DNA of 64,000 bases from JBGCDD01 sp045105075 (GTDB taxonomy: Bacteria; Pseudomonadota; Alphaproteobacteria; Rhodobacterales; Rhodobacteraceae): NCBI GenBank assembly GCA_045105075.1, contig JBGCDD010000086.1, positions 1 to 64,000 on the forward strand, read 5' to 3'. Positions 24,799 to 34,155 of the stretch are shown piece after piece. The notes beneath the pieces were generated by a model. The model worked only from the letters and a program-made list of their open reading frames with translations, was not told where the DNA came from and ran no database searches. Position 1 is the stretch's first letter; each line of letters starts with the position of its first letter. Made by a program: the position numbers and the translations under genes.

Positions 24799-27216
24799 CA
24801 AGGTCGGGTCGGCCTGCGTGGGGTCCTCGGGCCAGGGGTGTTTGGGATAGGCCGCGCGCATGTCTTTGCGCACGTCGCTGTAAGAGCCCGACCAAAAACC
24901 GGGCAGATCGCGCGTCACTTGCACCGGGCGTTGCGCGGGCGACAACAGAGTGATCTTCAACGCCACGCCCGCGCTTTGCGGATGGCGCGTGACGCCAAAC
25001 ATCTCTTGCAAGCGCAGCGAGATTTCAGGGCCGTTCGGACCATAATCGATTGGCACTTTGCGCCCCAGAGGCGTGGTGAAATGCGCCGGGGCGCGGGTGT
25101 CGACTAGCTGCATCTGCTCCCAGCTGAGCGCACTGCGCAGGGCCGGTTCAGGGTCAAACCGTTTCCAGGCCTCACCACTGCGCACACCACTCAACAACGG
25201 CAAAAGCCAGTCGTCCAGCGACGCCATTAGCCCCTCGGGCGAAAAATCAGGCACATCAGCGCCCGCTGCGCGCACCAGCTCAACCCGCGCAGCTAACCGA
25301 GCGGCGCGCCCTTCAAGGCGCAACCCCAACTCGCGCACGCCGTCAAGCATGGCCCGCGCCACAAGCTCATCGGGGGCCTCGCTCCAGCGCCGCTCGTCGA
25401 GCACCACCGCGCCCAGACGTTCCTGTTGATGGGCGACAACCGAACGGGTGCGGCGCGACCAGAACACATCCTGATGCCAGGCAATATCAACGTTAAAAAC
25501 AGTGCGGATTTCGGCCTCGGAAATGGCCATTGCCCGCCGGATCCGGGCGTCGCGCGGGTTGCCATCCAGATCAGGGATCACCAAAAACCGCGCGCCTGCC
25601 AACGGATCACTGTCGCTGAGCACCGCCCCTTTGCCGCCAGACATCACAAAGCGCGCCGCCTCACCAGACCGGCGCTGGGCAATCCGGTCGGGATAGGCCA
25701 AAGCCGCTTGTGCCGCAGGGGAAAGTCCGGCCAGATCGCCCTTGGCGCGTTTTTCAAACCGGCGCATGTCATGACGCACCTGGGCCAGAGTTGATTGGTT
25801 CACCGCATAAGGCACGGCGCGCGGTGACCCCAAAGCCTTGAGCCGCGCCAGCATATCCACCGGCGCGCCGCGCAAAATATCCGGTGCGCCCATCAGCGCG
25901 GCCAGACCCGCCGCCCCGGGACCGGCGCGCACCAACATATGCGCCAGACGCGGATGCAGCGGCACCTGCGCCAAAGCGCGCCCGTGATTGGTGATGCGTC
26001 CGTTTTCCGTGATCGCGCCCAACAGGCGCAAGAGCGCGTTTGCCTCGGCCAAAGCGCCTTCGGGCGGGGGCGTCAGAAAGGCCATGTCAGCCGGCGCGCT
26101 GCCCCAAAGGGCCAGATCTAGGGCCAGCCCGGCCAGATCGGTCGCCTCGATCTCGGCGGGGGGGAAAGCGGGCATCGCACCCTCTTCGCCGCGCGTCCAC
26201 AGCCGATAGGCAACACCGGCGGCAACCCGTCCCGCCCGCCCGGCGCGCTGGGTGGCTTCGGCCCGGCTGGCGCGTTCAGTGATCAGCCGCGACATGCCGG
26301 ATCCGGGATCAAACCGCGCGCGCCGTGCCAGCCCCATGTCCACAACCACGCGAATATCCGGCAGCGTCAGCGAGGTTTCGGCGATCGAGGTGGCCAACAC
26401 AACTTTGCGCCCGCTCGCCAACGGCGCAATAGCCGCGCGCTGGGCGTCAAAGCCCAAAGCACCGTAAAGCGGTCGCAGCACACAAGAGCCGGGCAGGGCA
26501 CGCGCCAACGCCGCCTCGGCCCGGTGGATTTCGCGCGCACCGGGCAGGAACACCAAAATACCACCGCCGGTGGCGCGGGTGTCGGCCTCGGCTTTGACCA
26601 CCAGATCGACCAAAGCAGCGTCGCGAGGGGTTTTTGCGCCCAAAGGACGCTCAAGCCATTGGGTTTCAACCGGAAAACTGCGCCCCTCGGCGGTGACCAT
26701 CGGCGCGTTCAGCATCTTGGCAACCGGCGCCGCGTCCAGCGTGGCCGACATCACCACAAGGCGCAGATCGTCGCGCAGCGCCTCGGCGACATCAAGGCTC
26801 AGCGCCAGCCCAAGATCTGCGTTCAGCGAGCGTTCGTGGAACTCGTCAAACACCACGGCGCCAATGCCCGGCAGGTCCGGGTCGCTGTGCAACATACGTG
26901 TCAGAATGCCCTCGGTGACCACCTCGATCCGGGTGGATTTGGACACGCGCGCCTCGCCGCGCATTCTATAACCGACGGTATCGCCCACAGGTTCGCCCAG
27001 CGTGTCGGCCATCCGCTCGGCGGCGGCGCGCGCGGCCAGGCGGCGCGGCTCCAACATTAGCAAACGATCGGTGAATGCGCCCGCTTCCAGCAACGCCAGC
27101 GGCACGCGGGTGGTTTTGCCGGCGCCGGGCGGGGCCTGCAAAACAACCCGGCGATGGCTGGCAAGGGCCGCGATCACCTCGGGCAGGACGTGTTCAATGG
27201 GCAGAGTTTCGACCAT
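24778..27216 (-). CDS. hrpB: ATP-dependent helicase HrpB
   Basis: The 812-residue DEAH-box protein has Walker A APPGAGKTTRVPLALLEAG near 30 and a DEAH variant VVFDEFHERSLNADLGLAL near 122. Motif III is VVMSATLDAAPV, motif V is VVLATSIAETSLTLPDIRVV, and motif VI is ATQRAGRAGRVAAGVAYRLW. The C-terminal HrpB domain follows, with WSRRTRSVVAHQQERLGAVV. HrpB is widespread in proteobacteria; its RNA target is poorly defined. The last residues lie within a duplicated 28-base unit. It follows the DUF3108 gene after 45 bases in the same direction. Confidence 0.95.
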   Translation of the reverse strand: MVETLPIEHVLPEVIAALASHRRVVLQAPPGAGKTTRVPLALLEAGAFTDRLLMLEPRRLAARAAAERMADTLGEPVGDTVGYRMRGEARVSKSTRIEVVTEGILTRMLHSDPDLPGIGAVVFDEFHERSLNADLGLALSLDVAEALRDDLRLVVMSATLDAAPVAKMLNAPMVTAEGRSFPVETQWLERPLGAKTPRDAALVDLVVKAEADTRATGGGILVFLPGAREIHRAEAALARALPGSCVLRPLYGALGFDAQRAAIAPLASGRKVVLATSIAETSLTLPDIRVVVDMGLARRARFDPGSGMSRLITERASRAEATQRAGRAGRVAAGVAYRLWTRGEEGAMPAFPPAEIEATDLAGLALDLALWGSAPADMAFLTPPPEGALAEANALLRLLGAITENGRITNHGRALAQVPLHPRLAHMLVRAGPGAAGLAALMGAPDILRGAPVDMLARLKALGSPRAVPYAVNQSTLAQVRHDMRRFEKRAKGDLAGLSPAAQAALAYPDRIAQRRSGEAARFVMSGGKGAVLSDSDPLAGARFLVIPDLDGNPRDARIRRAMAISEAEIRTVFNVDIAWHQDVFWSRRTRSVVAHQQERLGAVVLDERRWSEAPDELVARAMLDGVRELGLRLEGRAARLAARVELVRAAGADVPDFSPEGLMASLDDWLLPLLSGVRSGEAWKRFDPEPALRSALSWEQMQLVDTRAPAHFTTPLGRKVPIDYGPNGPEISLRLQEMFGVTRHPQSAGVALKITLLSPAQRPVQVTRDLPGFWSGSYSDVRKDMRAAYPKHPWPEDPTQADPTLRAKPRR

Positions 27217-27261
27217 GACGCCTTATTGCGGGTGCGGCCTGCGCCGTCCAGAGCGCGCGGC

Positions 27262-27957
27262 CTAGCGGCGCTGCAACACAAGCGCGCCAAAGCTGGACGC
27301 CAGGGTGACGCGCGTGGCCTGCACCAAGCCAGAGGGCGTGGGCGCATAGCTGACGGTTAGATCGAAACTGCGCTGGTCCGAAAGCTCTTCTGCCGTGTAG
27401 CCGGCGACGCGTTTGAACCGGCCTGTGCAGGTCAGAGGATTGGCGGCGCTCAGACGCAATTGTGAACGCCGGTCGCCGTCAAAAATCGCCAGATTCTTGT
27501 CACATAGCCCATCAAGGGGCTGATCGCGCAACACGGCAAACAGGGCGGTGCCCGGATCAAGCGTCGCGCGTTGGCTGGCGGGCGACAGTTGCACGGCGTC
27601 GGGGCGTGGCAGGCGCGTGCCGCTGAGAACCGGGCCAGATTTGCCATAGCTCAGGGTCGAGTCGTAACTGCCTTTCCGGGTGCGCACCGTCTCAGTGTAC
27701 CGCCGGGGGCGGTACCTGTCGCCGCTGCGGCGCCCTTCGGCGCCCATGCGAAATTCAAACGTGGTGATCAATGACAAAGCGGGCGTTGGCGCGAACCGCG
27801 CGCTGATGCCATAACCAGTGTCGTTTTCGCGTGTCGACATCAAAAAACTGCCAACGCCGACGCCGCGCACCTGTACGGCAAAGCGTGCTTCGGTTGCGGC
27901 CAGAAAGGTTGGCAACACGGCCAGTGTGGCAATTGCTGTGATCAAGCGGCGTCGCAT
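27262..27957 (-). CDS. Exported DUF3108 domain protein
   Basis: I chose the ATG at 27957 (231 residues) because GAGGAGA lies 9 bases upstream and the product starts with a signal peptide, MRRRLITAIATLAVLPTFLA. The remainder is a beta-rich domain: GVGSFLMSTRENDTGYGISA, then TRKGSYDSTLSYGKSGPV, then a C-terminal GLVQATRVTLASSFGALVLQ. This matches the periplasmic DUF3108 family found in many proteobacteria, with no established function. It is divergent from meaB. Confidence 0.8.
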   Translation of the reverse strand: MRRRLITAIATLAVLPTFLAATEARFAVQVRGVGVGSFLMSTRENDTGYGISARFAPTPALSLITTFEFRMGAEGRRSGDRYRPRRYTETVRTRKGSYDSTLSYGKSGPVLSGTRLPRPDAVQLSPASQRATLDPGTALFAVLRDQPLDGLCDKNLAIFDGDRRSQLRLSAANPLTCTGRFKRVAGYTAEELSDQRSFDLTVSYAPTPSGLVQATRVTLASSFGALVLQRR

Positions 27958-28031
27958 CGCATCGGTCTCCTCTGGACAATTCGCCCCGGCCTCGGTCAAT
28001 TGGCACGACAGTGGCTAAGGTTACCCAAATC

Positions 28032-29015
28032 ATGGATATGGCACAACTCGGTGACAAGGTTCTGGCCGGCGAACGCCGGGCTTTGGCGCGCGCCATCACT
28101 CTGGTTGAAAGCGGGCGCGCCGATCACCGCATTGCGGCTGGTGATTTGCTGGCCCATGTCGCGCGCTCGCGGCGTCAAGCTCTGCGGGTCGGCCTGTCGG
28201 GCACGCCGGGGGTGGGCAAGTCGACCTTTATCGAAACATTCGGGCTGATGTTGACCGGTCAGGGGCTGCGGGTGGCTGTGTTGGCCGTTGATCCGTCCAG
28301 CGCGCGTTCGGGCGGCTCGATCCTGGGCGATAAAACCCGGATGGACTTGCTCAGCCGGGATCGAAACGCCTTCATCCGTCCCTCGCCCAGCCAGACCCAT
28401 CTGGGCGGTGTGGCCCGGCGCACCCGCGAAGCCGTGGCGCTGTGCGAGGCTGCGGGCTATGATATTGTGCTGATCGAAACCGTTGGCGTTGGGCAATCGG
28501 AAACAGTTGTGGCGGAAATGTCGGACCTGTTCCTGTTGCTGTTGGCCCCGGCGGGCGGCGACGAATTGCAAGGCGTCAAACGTGGCATCATGGAGATCGC
28601 CGACCTGATCCTGGTCAACAAGGCGGATGGCGATCTCAAACCCGTGGCAACGCGCACCTGCGCCGATTATGCCGGGGCGCTGCGGCTGTTGCGCAAGCGC
28701 GCGCAAGACCCCGAAGGCTATCCGCAGGCGATGATGGTGTCCGCCCTTGAGGCTGACGGGTTGGACCGTGCCTGGGCGGCTATGCAATACGTTGTGAACT
28801 GGCGCAAATCCAATGACCACTGGAGCACGCGCCGGGCCAATCAAGCGCGCTATTGGTTCGAACAAGAGGTGCGACAGGGGCTGTTGGCGCAATTGAACAA
28901 CAGCGCTGTGCAGGCGGAGTTGGCCCATCTGGGAGACGCGGTTGCGCGCGGCGATATCGCCGCGTCGCGCGCGGCGGATCAAATGTTGGCGCATTTGACA
29001 CAAGAGCGCAGCTGA
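28032..29015 (+). CDS. meaB: Methylmalonyl-CoA mutase-associated GTPase MeaB
   Basis: The start at ATG 28032 fits the family N-terminus (MDMAQLGDKVLAGERRALAR); a GTG at 28011 would add seven residues. The P-loop is GLSGTPGVGKSTFIETFG near 55. DPSSARSGGSILGDKTRM near 88 is diagnostic of MeaB/ArgK GTPases. IETVGVGQSETVVAEMSDLF near 147 and LILVNKADGD near 196 complete the G motifs. MeaB protects and reloads the cobalamin-dependent methylmalonyl-CoA mutase. The mutase genes are not in this window. Confidence 0.93.
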   Translation: MDMAQLGDKVLAGERRALARAITLVESGRADHRIAAGDLLAHVARSRRQALRVGLSGTPGVGKSTFIETFGLMLTGQGLRVAVLAVDPSSARSGGSILGDKTRMDLLSRDRNAFIRPSPSQTHLGGVARRTREAVALCEAAGYDIVLIETVGVGQSETVVAEMSDLFLLLLAPAGGDELQGVKRGIMEIADLILVNKADGDLKPVATRTCADYAGALRLLRKRAQDPEGYPQAMMVSALEADGLDRAWAAMQYVVNWRKSNDHWSTRRANQARYWFEQEVRQGLLAQLNNSAVQAELAHLGDAVARGDIAASRAADQMLAHLTQERS

Positions 29016-29679
29016 CAGACACCGGTGTCAGGTCATTTTTAGGCAAAGCAGAGCCTGTTTTCCCTTTACGACAGATGAACCCAACAGACCTCGCCACGCC
29101 AGCCAACCCATATAACAATGGGGAACGCTGCTGGTGAAACCGACGATGTTTTGGCCAAGACCGCTGAAGGGTGGACCAGCCCGCAGGCTCGTTCGCCCAA
29201 ACCAACCCAACAAAGGCCGATCGCATTTTGCTGGCTCACAATCCAGCGATCATAGCCGTAGGCCGTGACCTGATAGCATTGGAAATCGGCCCGATGCGCT
29301 GACGCAATAAAACGCCGAAGAGTAGGGGCGTGGTGCGGCGCTGGATTTCAAAAACCGCAGGACACACTGATCCTGCGATTGAGCACACGCTGGATCCTGA
29401 CATCCCCCGCGCCAAGTCTGGGGGCATAGAGTTTGGGCGTGTGGTTAAGAACCCCGCATGGGATGATGAACATCGGGACCGGGTCTGTAAAAAGTTGGCA
29501 GGCAGGACTGTAGCTTTCGTTACCATTTGGAATCAAACAGTAAAATGACCGTGGTTTCGCTCGGCGGTTGAAAGAGAGACCATGAAAGGGAACAAATGTA
29601 TCCCTAAGAGCAGTGTGGACTGGACAACATCTATCTGACCAACGCCAACATCGAGAACCAGGGTGGTCGGCGACGGTCG
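29016..29679. other. Intergenic stretch without a supported gene, start of a mobile-element graveyard
   Basis: Short frames occur (for example 29330-29548 plus, beginning VRRWISKTAGHTDPAIEHT) but none has a ribosome-binding site plus recognisable family. The sequence runs directly into two decayed transposases, so this part may consist of further eroded fragments. I see no tRNA or structured RNA here. Confidence 0.4.
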
Positions 29680-30105
29680 GTGCCCATTGAAGACCCGGAA
29701 AACCTCTGTCACGCCATCCGTAAGTGGATCGCCTGTCGCGCAACGCGGTCGCATAGCTCCGAGTTCACCGCAGAGGCCGTTAGGGACGGGATCAAGGCTG
29801 TCGGAGCCAAGACTGCACAGATTGAACCGGCTTACACCTTTTGGGACGTGTGTCGCAGATTGGATATTGCGAGAGCGTCAACGGGCGAAAACGCCCCTCG
29901 CGGCAGAATTGTTTTGCAAGTCGCCAGCCGGGCAAGGGGCGCATTGCGCAACGGCGAACTCTCCTCCTGGCTCTGCAAGGCTCTGATCATCATCGAAAGA
30001 TCGACAAACCACCACAACAGCAAGCGCGCACACCGTGCATTGGGCTACCGCCGACCTGCGCCTGAAGCCATCATCCCGGTCGACCAAGGGCCAATCACAC
30101 TCTAA
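29680..30105 (+). pseudogene. Decayed IS3-family transposase (OrfB, C-terminal half)
   Basis: One frame reads SSEFTAEAVRDGIKAVGAKT and QIEPAYTF. The next frame then gives IGYCESVNGR. The first frame resumes with ALRNGELSSW, ALIIIERSTNHHNSKRAHRA and LGYRRPAPEAIIPVDQGPITL (the last split here only by naming). This is the familiar IS3 integrase-core ending (WENGYCESFNGRLRDELLNGE then RPHSALGYRPPAPE). At least two frame changes and missing catalytic residues make it inactive. No intact ends or inverted repeats were found. Confidence 0.75.
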
Positions 30106-30129
30106 CGCTCAACATCGGCCACTCTAGTT

Positions 30130-30410
30130 ATTCAGAAGCCGTGGAGGTCGCGTTTGGTGGCGACGTGTCACCCGTCTGAGCAATGCTGTGAGCAAGACAG
30201 CAGAAAACCACGCCTCTGCGGTTGCACTACGGTTCATGCGCTACAACTCTGGCCGCATCTACCAGACATTGCTTGTGACGCCCGCAATGGCCGCCAGCCG
30301 CGATACATCTCATTGGCGGGGTGACAATATCGTCGCCTTGGTTGAGACAATAGAAGAGGCAACACCAAGCCGCGCGGTCCCTACAAACCTGGCGCAAAAA
30401 AAGATGTTTC
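30130..30410 (+). pseudogene. Second decayed transposase fragment (C-terminal part)
   Basis: A frame reading RRVTRLSNAVSKTAENHAS, then AVALRFMRYNSGRIYQTL, then LVTPAMAA and later DNIVALVETIEEA resembles the C-terminus of IS1-type transposases (KKAENHAHAVALHFMYYNFVR, HQTLRVTPAMAAG). There is no start with a ribosome-binding site and the N-terminal two thirds are missing. It abuts the IS3 remnant, so two different elements decayed at one spot. The exact family is uncertain. Confidence 0.65.
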
Positions 30411-30564
30411 AAAGTGACCCGCGACCCAGATGCCCGCGCTGCTTGACCTGCCCGGCGATTCCCACTAAAGCCAGCGGACCGAATTCAAGGTGCAGCTTTG
30501 CCTGCGCCGCATCCGGGTTGCACAGGCTGCGCGCCGTCGCGACCACCAAACAAAGGAAACGCCC

Positions 30565-30852
30565 ATGTCGCGCCGCTGCGAACTGACCGGAAAAGGCCCG
30601 ATGACGGGCAACAATGTGAGCCATGCCAAGAACCGCACGCGTCGTCGGTTTTTGCCAAACCTGAATGACGTTACGTTGCAGTCCGAAGCACTGGGCCGTG
30701 GCATCAAGCTGCGTATTTCGGCGGCTGCCCTGCGCACTGTGGATCATCGCGGTGGGTTGGATGCGTTTTTGGCCAAAGCCAAGGACGACGAGCTGTCGGC
30801 CTCGGCGCTGAAAGTTAAGAAAGAGATTGCAAAGGCCGCTGCTGCGGTTTGA
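30565..30852 (+). CDS. rpmB: 50S ribosomal protein L28
   Basis: The ATG at 30565, behind AAAGGAA, gives 95 residues beginning MSRRCELTGKGPMTGNNVSH. RTRRRFLPNLNDV and KLRISAAALRTVDHRGGLDA follow, all diagnostic of L28. The frame is open upstream but the family start is clear. L28 is a core large-subunit protein. The gene stands alone and is followed by two hairpins that end transcription. Confidence 0.98.
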   Translation: MSRRCELTGKGPMTGNNVSHAKNRTRRRFLPNLNDVTLQSEALGRGIKLRISAAALRTVDHRGGLDAFLAKAKDDELSASALKVKKEIAKAAAAV

Positions 30853-30861
30853 TCCTTGAGG

Positions 30862-30926
30862 GGGCGCAAGCGCCCTATGGTTGCAAAATGTCACATGGCT
30901 CCGCAGGCGCGGAGCCATTTTCGTTT
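30862..30926 (+). terminator. Tandem hairpins after rpmB, second one an intrinsic terminator
   Basis: GGGCGC-AA-GCGCCC at 30862-30875 is a first hairpin. GGCTCCG and CGGAGCC (30897-30903 / 30910-30916) with a 6-base loop form a second, followed by ATTTTCGTTTT. Position directly after rpmB and the T-rich tail support termination. Confidence 0.8.
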
Positions 30927-30953
30927 TCGGATGGGCGTGTTAGACCAACGGTC

Positions 30954-31307
30954 ATGGGCGTGCTTACTTTTTCCCGTTTGATCCACTTGCTTTTGGTGTC
31001 GGCATTGCTGCTGACCAGCCAGGGTATGGCCGTGGTGCGTGGCGCAAGCGGTCCGGCAGGACAGATGGTTCTGTGCGTCGGAACCCAGACCGTCGTGGTC
31101 GATGTGGATCAGCAAGGTCAGCCGGTCGAGCGGACGCATCTGTGCCCGGATTGCGCCTTGTCGATACTGGACCATGTCAACCTGGCGGCGGCTGTGGCCA
31201 ACTCAACGTGCCCGCAGCCCACGGTTTTGGCCGTGCGCGCCGAACTGGCTCACCCGGGTACAAGGGTGCCACCGCGCATGGCAAGGGGTCCGCCGGCGCT
31301 GGGCTGA
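30954..31307 (+). CDS. DUF2946-like small exported protein next to a copper chaperone
   Basis: The ATG at 30954 gives 117 residues with a hydrophobic signal segment (FSRLIHLLLVSALLLTSQGMA). A CVGTQTVVVDVDQQG stretch and a CPDCALSI cysteine pair follow, typical of DUF2946-like proteins often found beside copper-trafficking genes. It precedes the PCuAC chaperone by 41 bases in the same direction, which supports a role in copper handling. The function of the family is not established. Confidence 0.65.
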   Translation: MGVLTFSRLIHLLLVSALLLTSQGMAVVRGASGPAGQMVLCVGTQTVVVDVDQQGQPVERTHLCPDCALSILDHVNLAAAVANSTCPQPTVLAVRAELAHPGTRVPPRMARGPPALG

Positions 31308-31348
31308 TCCACCCTTTTCAACGTATTTCCATCTGACGGGAGAGACCT

Positions 31349-31825
31349 ATGTCCTTCAAAACACGTGCCTTTGTGGCGCTGGCCCTTTGCATTGCGGCCA
31401 GCGGCGCCATCGCCGGTGACGCGATCATGATCAAAGACGCCTATGCCCGCGCGTCCTCCGCCAATGCCACCAGCGGCGCAGCGTTTATGATGATCATGAA
31501 CCATTCAGGCCAGGACGACCGACTTGTGGCGGCGGCGTCTGGCGTGGCCAAACGGGTGGAGTTGCACACCCATATCGAAACCGGTGACGGTGTGATGCAG
31601 ATGCGCGAGATCGAGGGCGGGATCGCGCTGCCTGCGGGGGCCATGCACATGATGAAACGCGGCGGCGATCATGTGATGTTTATGGGGCTGACCCAAAGCC
31701 TTGTGCAAGGTGACATGGTGGATGTGACCCTGGTTTTTGAGAAAGCCGGTGAGATCAAGGTGCGCATTCCGGTGGATTTGACCCGCAAACCCGGCGCCCA
31801 TAGCGGGCACGGCTCGGGCGGGTGA
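31349..31825 (+). CDS. Periplasmic copper chaperone PCu(A)C
   Basis: The 158 residues have a signal peptide (AFVALALCIAASGAIA). The PCuAC domain follows, with IKDAYARASSANATSGAAFM and the copper motif: HTHIETGDGVMQMREIEGG near 72, then MHMMKRGGDHVMFMGL near 96. The spacing of His and Met ligands fits H-x10-M-x21-H-x-M. PCuAC delivers Cu(I) to the CuA or CuB site of cytochrome oxidases. A His/Gly-rich C-terminus (PGAHSGHGSGG) may add weak metal binding. Confidence 0.92.
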   Translation: MSFKTRAFVALALCIAASGAIAGDAIMIKDAYARASSANATSGAAFMMIMNHSGQDDRLVAAASGVAKRVELHTHIETGDGVMQMREIEGGIALPAGAMHMMKRGGDHVMFMGLTQSLVQGDMVDVTLVFEKAGEIKVRIPVDLTRKPGAHSGHGSGG

Positions 31826-31902
31826 TGGCACGGCAAACAGGCTCGGGCCGCGATGCAGCCCTCGCCTGTTTGCAGGCCGGTCCTGCGGGTCCGGCCGTCG
31901 CG

Positions 31903-32601
31903 TCAGGGCAAGGACGGGAGTTTTGATCTGACCCAGTCGGGAACCGTTTGTGTGGCATTGCCGAAGTGGGTTTGTGCAAAAGCCGACACGCCTGCCGAGG
32001 GCTCAAGGTTGATTTCCACCGTATGCGCGCCGGCCTGTTTTGCCTCGTGCACAAAACCTGCAGCGGGATAAACTTGGCCAGATGTTCCAATCGCAACAAA
32101 TTCGTCGGCTTGTGCCAAATGGGCCAGGATGTCGTCCATGAAATAGGGCATTTCGCCGAACCAGACCACATCTGGGCGCGCGGTCGCAGCATTGCAGGCA
32201 GGGCAGCGCGCGCCGGTTTCCAGCGTTTCGGGGGCAGGCCAGCGATGCGCGCAGGCACCGCACAGGGCGCCCGCCAGAGTGCCGTGCATGTGCACAACGC
32301 CCTGAGCGCCCCCCGCCTCGTGCAGCGCGTCAACGTTTTGTGTCACGATCACGACCTCGCCTGTGTGCTCGCGCTGTAGCTTTGCCAGTGCGAAATGGGC
32401 CGCATTTGGGAGCGCCTGCGCCGCGGCAATCCTGCGGGCGTTGTAAAACCGATGCACCAGATCCGGATCGCGTGCAAAACCTTCGGGCGTTGCCACGTCT
32501 TCGATACGGTGCTGCGCCCACAGCCCGCCTTCGTCGCGGAACGTGCCCATTCCGCTTTCTGCCGAGATCCCGGCGCCGGTCAGAATGACGATTTTGCTCA
32601 T
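31903..32601 (-). CDS. cobB: NAD-dependent protein deacylase (sirtuin)
   Basis: The 232 residues have the NAD-binding GAGISAESGMGTFRDEGGLW at 8-27, TQNVDALHEAGG near 90, and the catalytic histidine in VHMHGTL near 104. Zinc cysteines occur as CGAC and CPAC, followed by RPDVVWFGEMP and GTSGQVYPAAGF. The order matches class III sirtuins (CobB/SIRT5-like). These remove acetyl or acyl groups from lysines using NAD. Monocistronic on the minus strand. Confidence 0.95.
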   Translation of the reverse strand: MSKIVILTGAGISAESGMGTFRDEGGLWAQHRIEDVATPEGFARDPDLVHRFYNARRIAAAQALPNAAHFALAKLQREHTGEVVIVTQNVDALHEAGGAQGVVHMHGTLAGALCGACAHRWPAPETLETGARCPACNAATARPDVVWFGEMPYFMDDILAHLAQADEFVAIGTSGQVYPAAGFVHEAKQAGAHTVEINLEPSAGVSAFAQTHFGNATQTVPDWVRSKLPSLP

Positions 32602-32690
32602 CTCAGCTGTCTTTCCCGCGTTAACTCAAAGCCGAACCTAAACGCGCGATTTTTGTCTGGCAACGCGCGTCAGTTTAAGCAAAGCCAAAT

Positions 32691-33656
32691 TCAGCCCTCG
32701 ATCACGCGCAGCGGTCCGTTCAGCCAGGGCAGCCGCGCAATGGCGGAATCGATCATCTGGGTTTGCACCAGTTGGCGCATGGTGCGCGCCACATCGCGCG
32801 GCACCCGGTCGGCCCAATCGGCCCCGGCAAACAGCGAGATCTGGCGCGAAAACGCCCCAAACGGCAGGTCAAACGCCTCGATCTCGTCATGAAACCGCGC
32901 CGCGCGCATGTAACCCAACGGCGTGGTCACAGCCCAGCCGATCCGCCGCGCCACCATCGCGATCAGTGCCAGGTGGCTGCCGATTTCAAAGCGTTCTTCA
33001 AAGACCAGCTTTTGGCGGGCCAAATGTGCTTCGATCTGGCGGCTGATCAACTGTTCGCGGGCATAACGCAACAACGGCAAACCAGCCAAAGCCTCCATCA
33101 TATCAACACCTTCACGGATCACTCCGCGCGGCGCCACCAGAATGAACGGATCGCGCACCAGCGGATATTCAACCACGCCCGTTTGCATTTCACCAGTGCT
33201 GGCAGCCACCGCAATGTGGAGCCGGCGCGCTTGCATGGCTTCGGAAATCTCGTGGCTTGGGGCGGTGATCAGTTTGAAACGGCATTTCGTCATCGAACTG
33301 GCCAGAATGGTCACCAGGCGCGGCGTCAGATCATTGTCAAAGTCGTCGATCAAGCCAATGCTCAGCGTGCTGAGGTGGGTCAGATCCATCACCGTCAACT
33401 CGCTCTGAGCCAGGCGCAATTCGCTTAGAACAGCCTCGGTACGAGCCAGAAAACTGTGCCCCGCCGGGGTCAACCGCATCGGACGCCGGGTGTGATCGAC
33501 CAGATCGGTCCCCAGCGCATTTTCCAGATTTCGCAGCTGCTGGCTGACCGCAGGCTGGCTGAGCCCCGTTGCCTCGGCGCTCTGGGCGACCGAACCGGTG
33601 CGTGCCAGCGCTTCAAACACCTCAAGCCCACGCAGGGTAACGCCTTTCATCAGCAT
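32691..33656 (-). CDS. LysR family transcriptional regulator
   Basis: The 321 residues start MLMKGVTLRGLEVFEALART, with the winged helix-turn-helix AQSAEATGLSQPAVSQQLRN at about 23-42 and LFDHTRRPMRLT-like wing residues after it. A substrate-binding domain follows from about residue 95. No neighbouring metabolic gene is divergently arranged, so the target is not evident. Part of a run of minus-strand single genes. Confidence 0.9.
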   Translation of the reverse strand: MLMKGVTLRGLEVFEALARTGSVAQSAEATGLSQPAVSQQLRNLENALGTDLVDHTRRPMRLTPAGHSFLARTEAVLSELRLAQSELTVMDLTHLSTLSIGLIDDFDNDLTPRLVTILASSMTKCRFKLITAPSHEISEAMQARRLHIAVAASTGEMQTGVVEYPLVRDPFILVAPRGVIREGVDMMEALAGLPLLRYAREQLISRQIEAHLARQKLVFEERFEIGSHLALIAMVARRIGWAVTTPLGYMRAARFHDEIEAFDLPFGAFSRQISLFAGADWADRVPRDVARTMRQLVQTQMIDSAIARLPWLNGPLRVIEG

Positions 33657-33723
33657 GGGTCTGAAGCTCCGCCAGTTTTACCTTTTGTGAAACTCGCAGA
33701 GACGTCGGTCAAGCCCTAAGGGG

Positions 33724-34086
33724 TTAACGGCACTGTTTGGAAGCGGCCTCTCCAAAGGCTTTCCAGCGCAACCAAAAGGCTGAATTGGCTTCTGTTCCTG
33801 ATTGGCGGATCTCTTGGGCGCGGTGCGGATCCGAGAAAAACACCGCCCCGCGGCGCTGGTCGCTGGAAGACAAGGTGCGATTTGCGGTTTGCTGAACACA
33901 GCCACACAGCGTTTGGCTGGCGTTTGAGCGCCGCGCACTCAGACAGGCCGACGCGATGGGACCCTTTGACACCAAAGACGCGGGCGCACTGGCGCGATTG
34001 ACCCGGCCTGGTCCACAGGCCGCAAGCGCGCCCAATGCCAAAAACACCGCTGCAAATCCAAAAAACCGAACCATCGTCACCACCAC
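33724..34086 (-). CDS. Small lipoprotein of roseobacter type
   Basis: Reading starts at one of three consecutive GTG codons (34086, 34083, 34080) or the ATG at 34074; GGAG lies 5-11 bases before the GTGs. The product has a lipoprotein signal (MVRFFGFAAVFLALGALAAC, lipobox LAAC), then a mature domain with two further cysteines around LCGCVQQTANRTL. It ends AFWLRWKAFGEAASKQC. A SSDQRRGAVFFSDPHRAQEI segment looks conserved in this family, which I know only as hypothetical proteins of Rhodobacteraceae. Function unknown. Confidence 0.7.
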   Translation of the reverse strand: MVVTMVRFFGFAAVFLALGALAACGPGRVNRASAPASLVSKGPIASACLSARRSNASQTLCGCVQQTANRTLSSSDQRRGAVFFSDPHRAQEIRQSGTEANSAFWLRWKAFGEAASKQCR

Positions 34087-34155
34087 TCAAGCTCCGCTGG
34101 TTTTAGACCGCACACGGGGACAGGTCCAACACAAACTGCGCCGAACCCGCCAGGA

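Noticed and set aside
28011..28031. Upstream GTG start for meaB
   Set aside because: Possible, but the family N-terminus aligns with the ATG at 28032 and the GTG has no clear ribosome-binding site.
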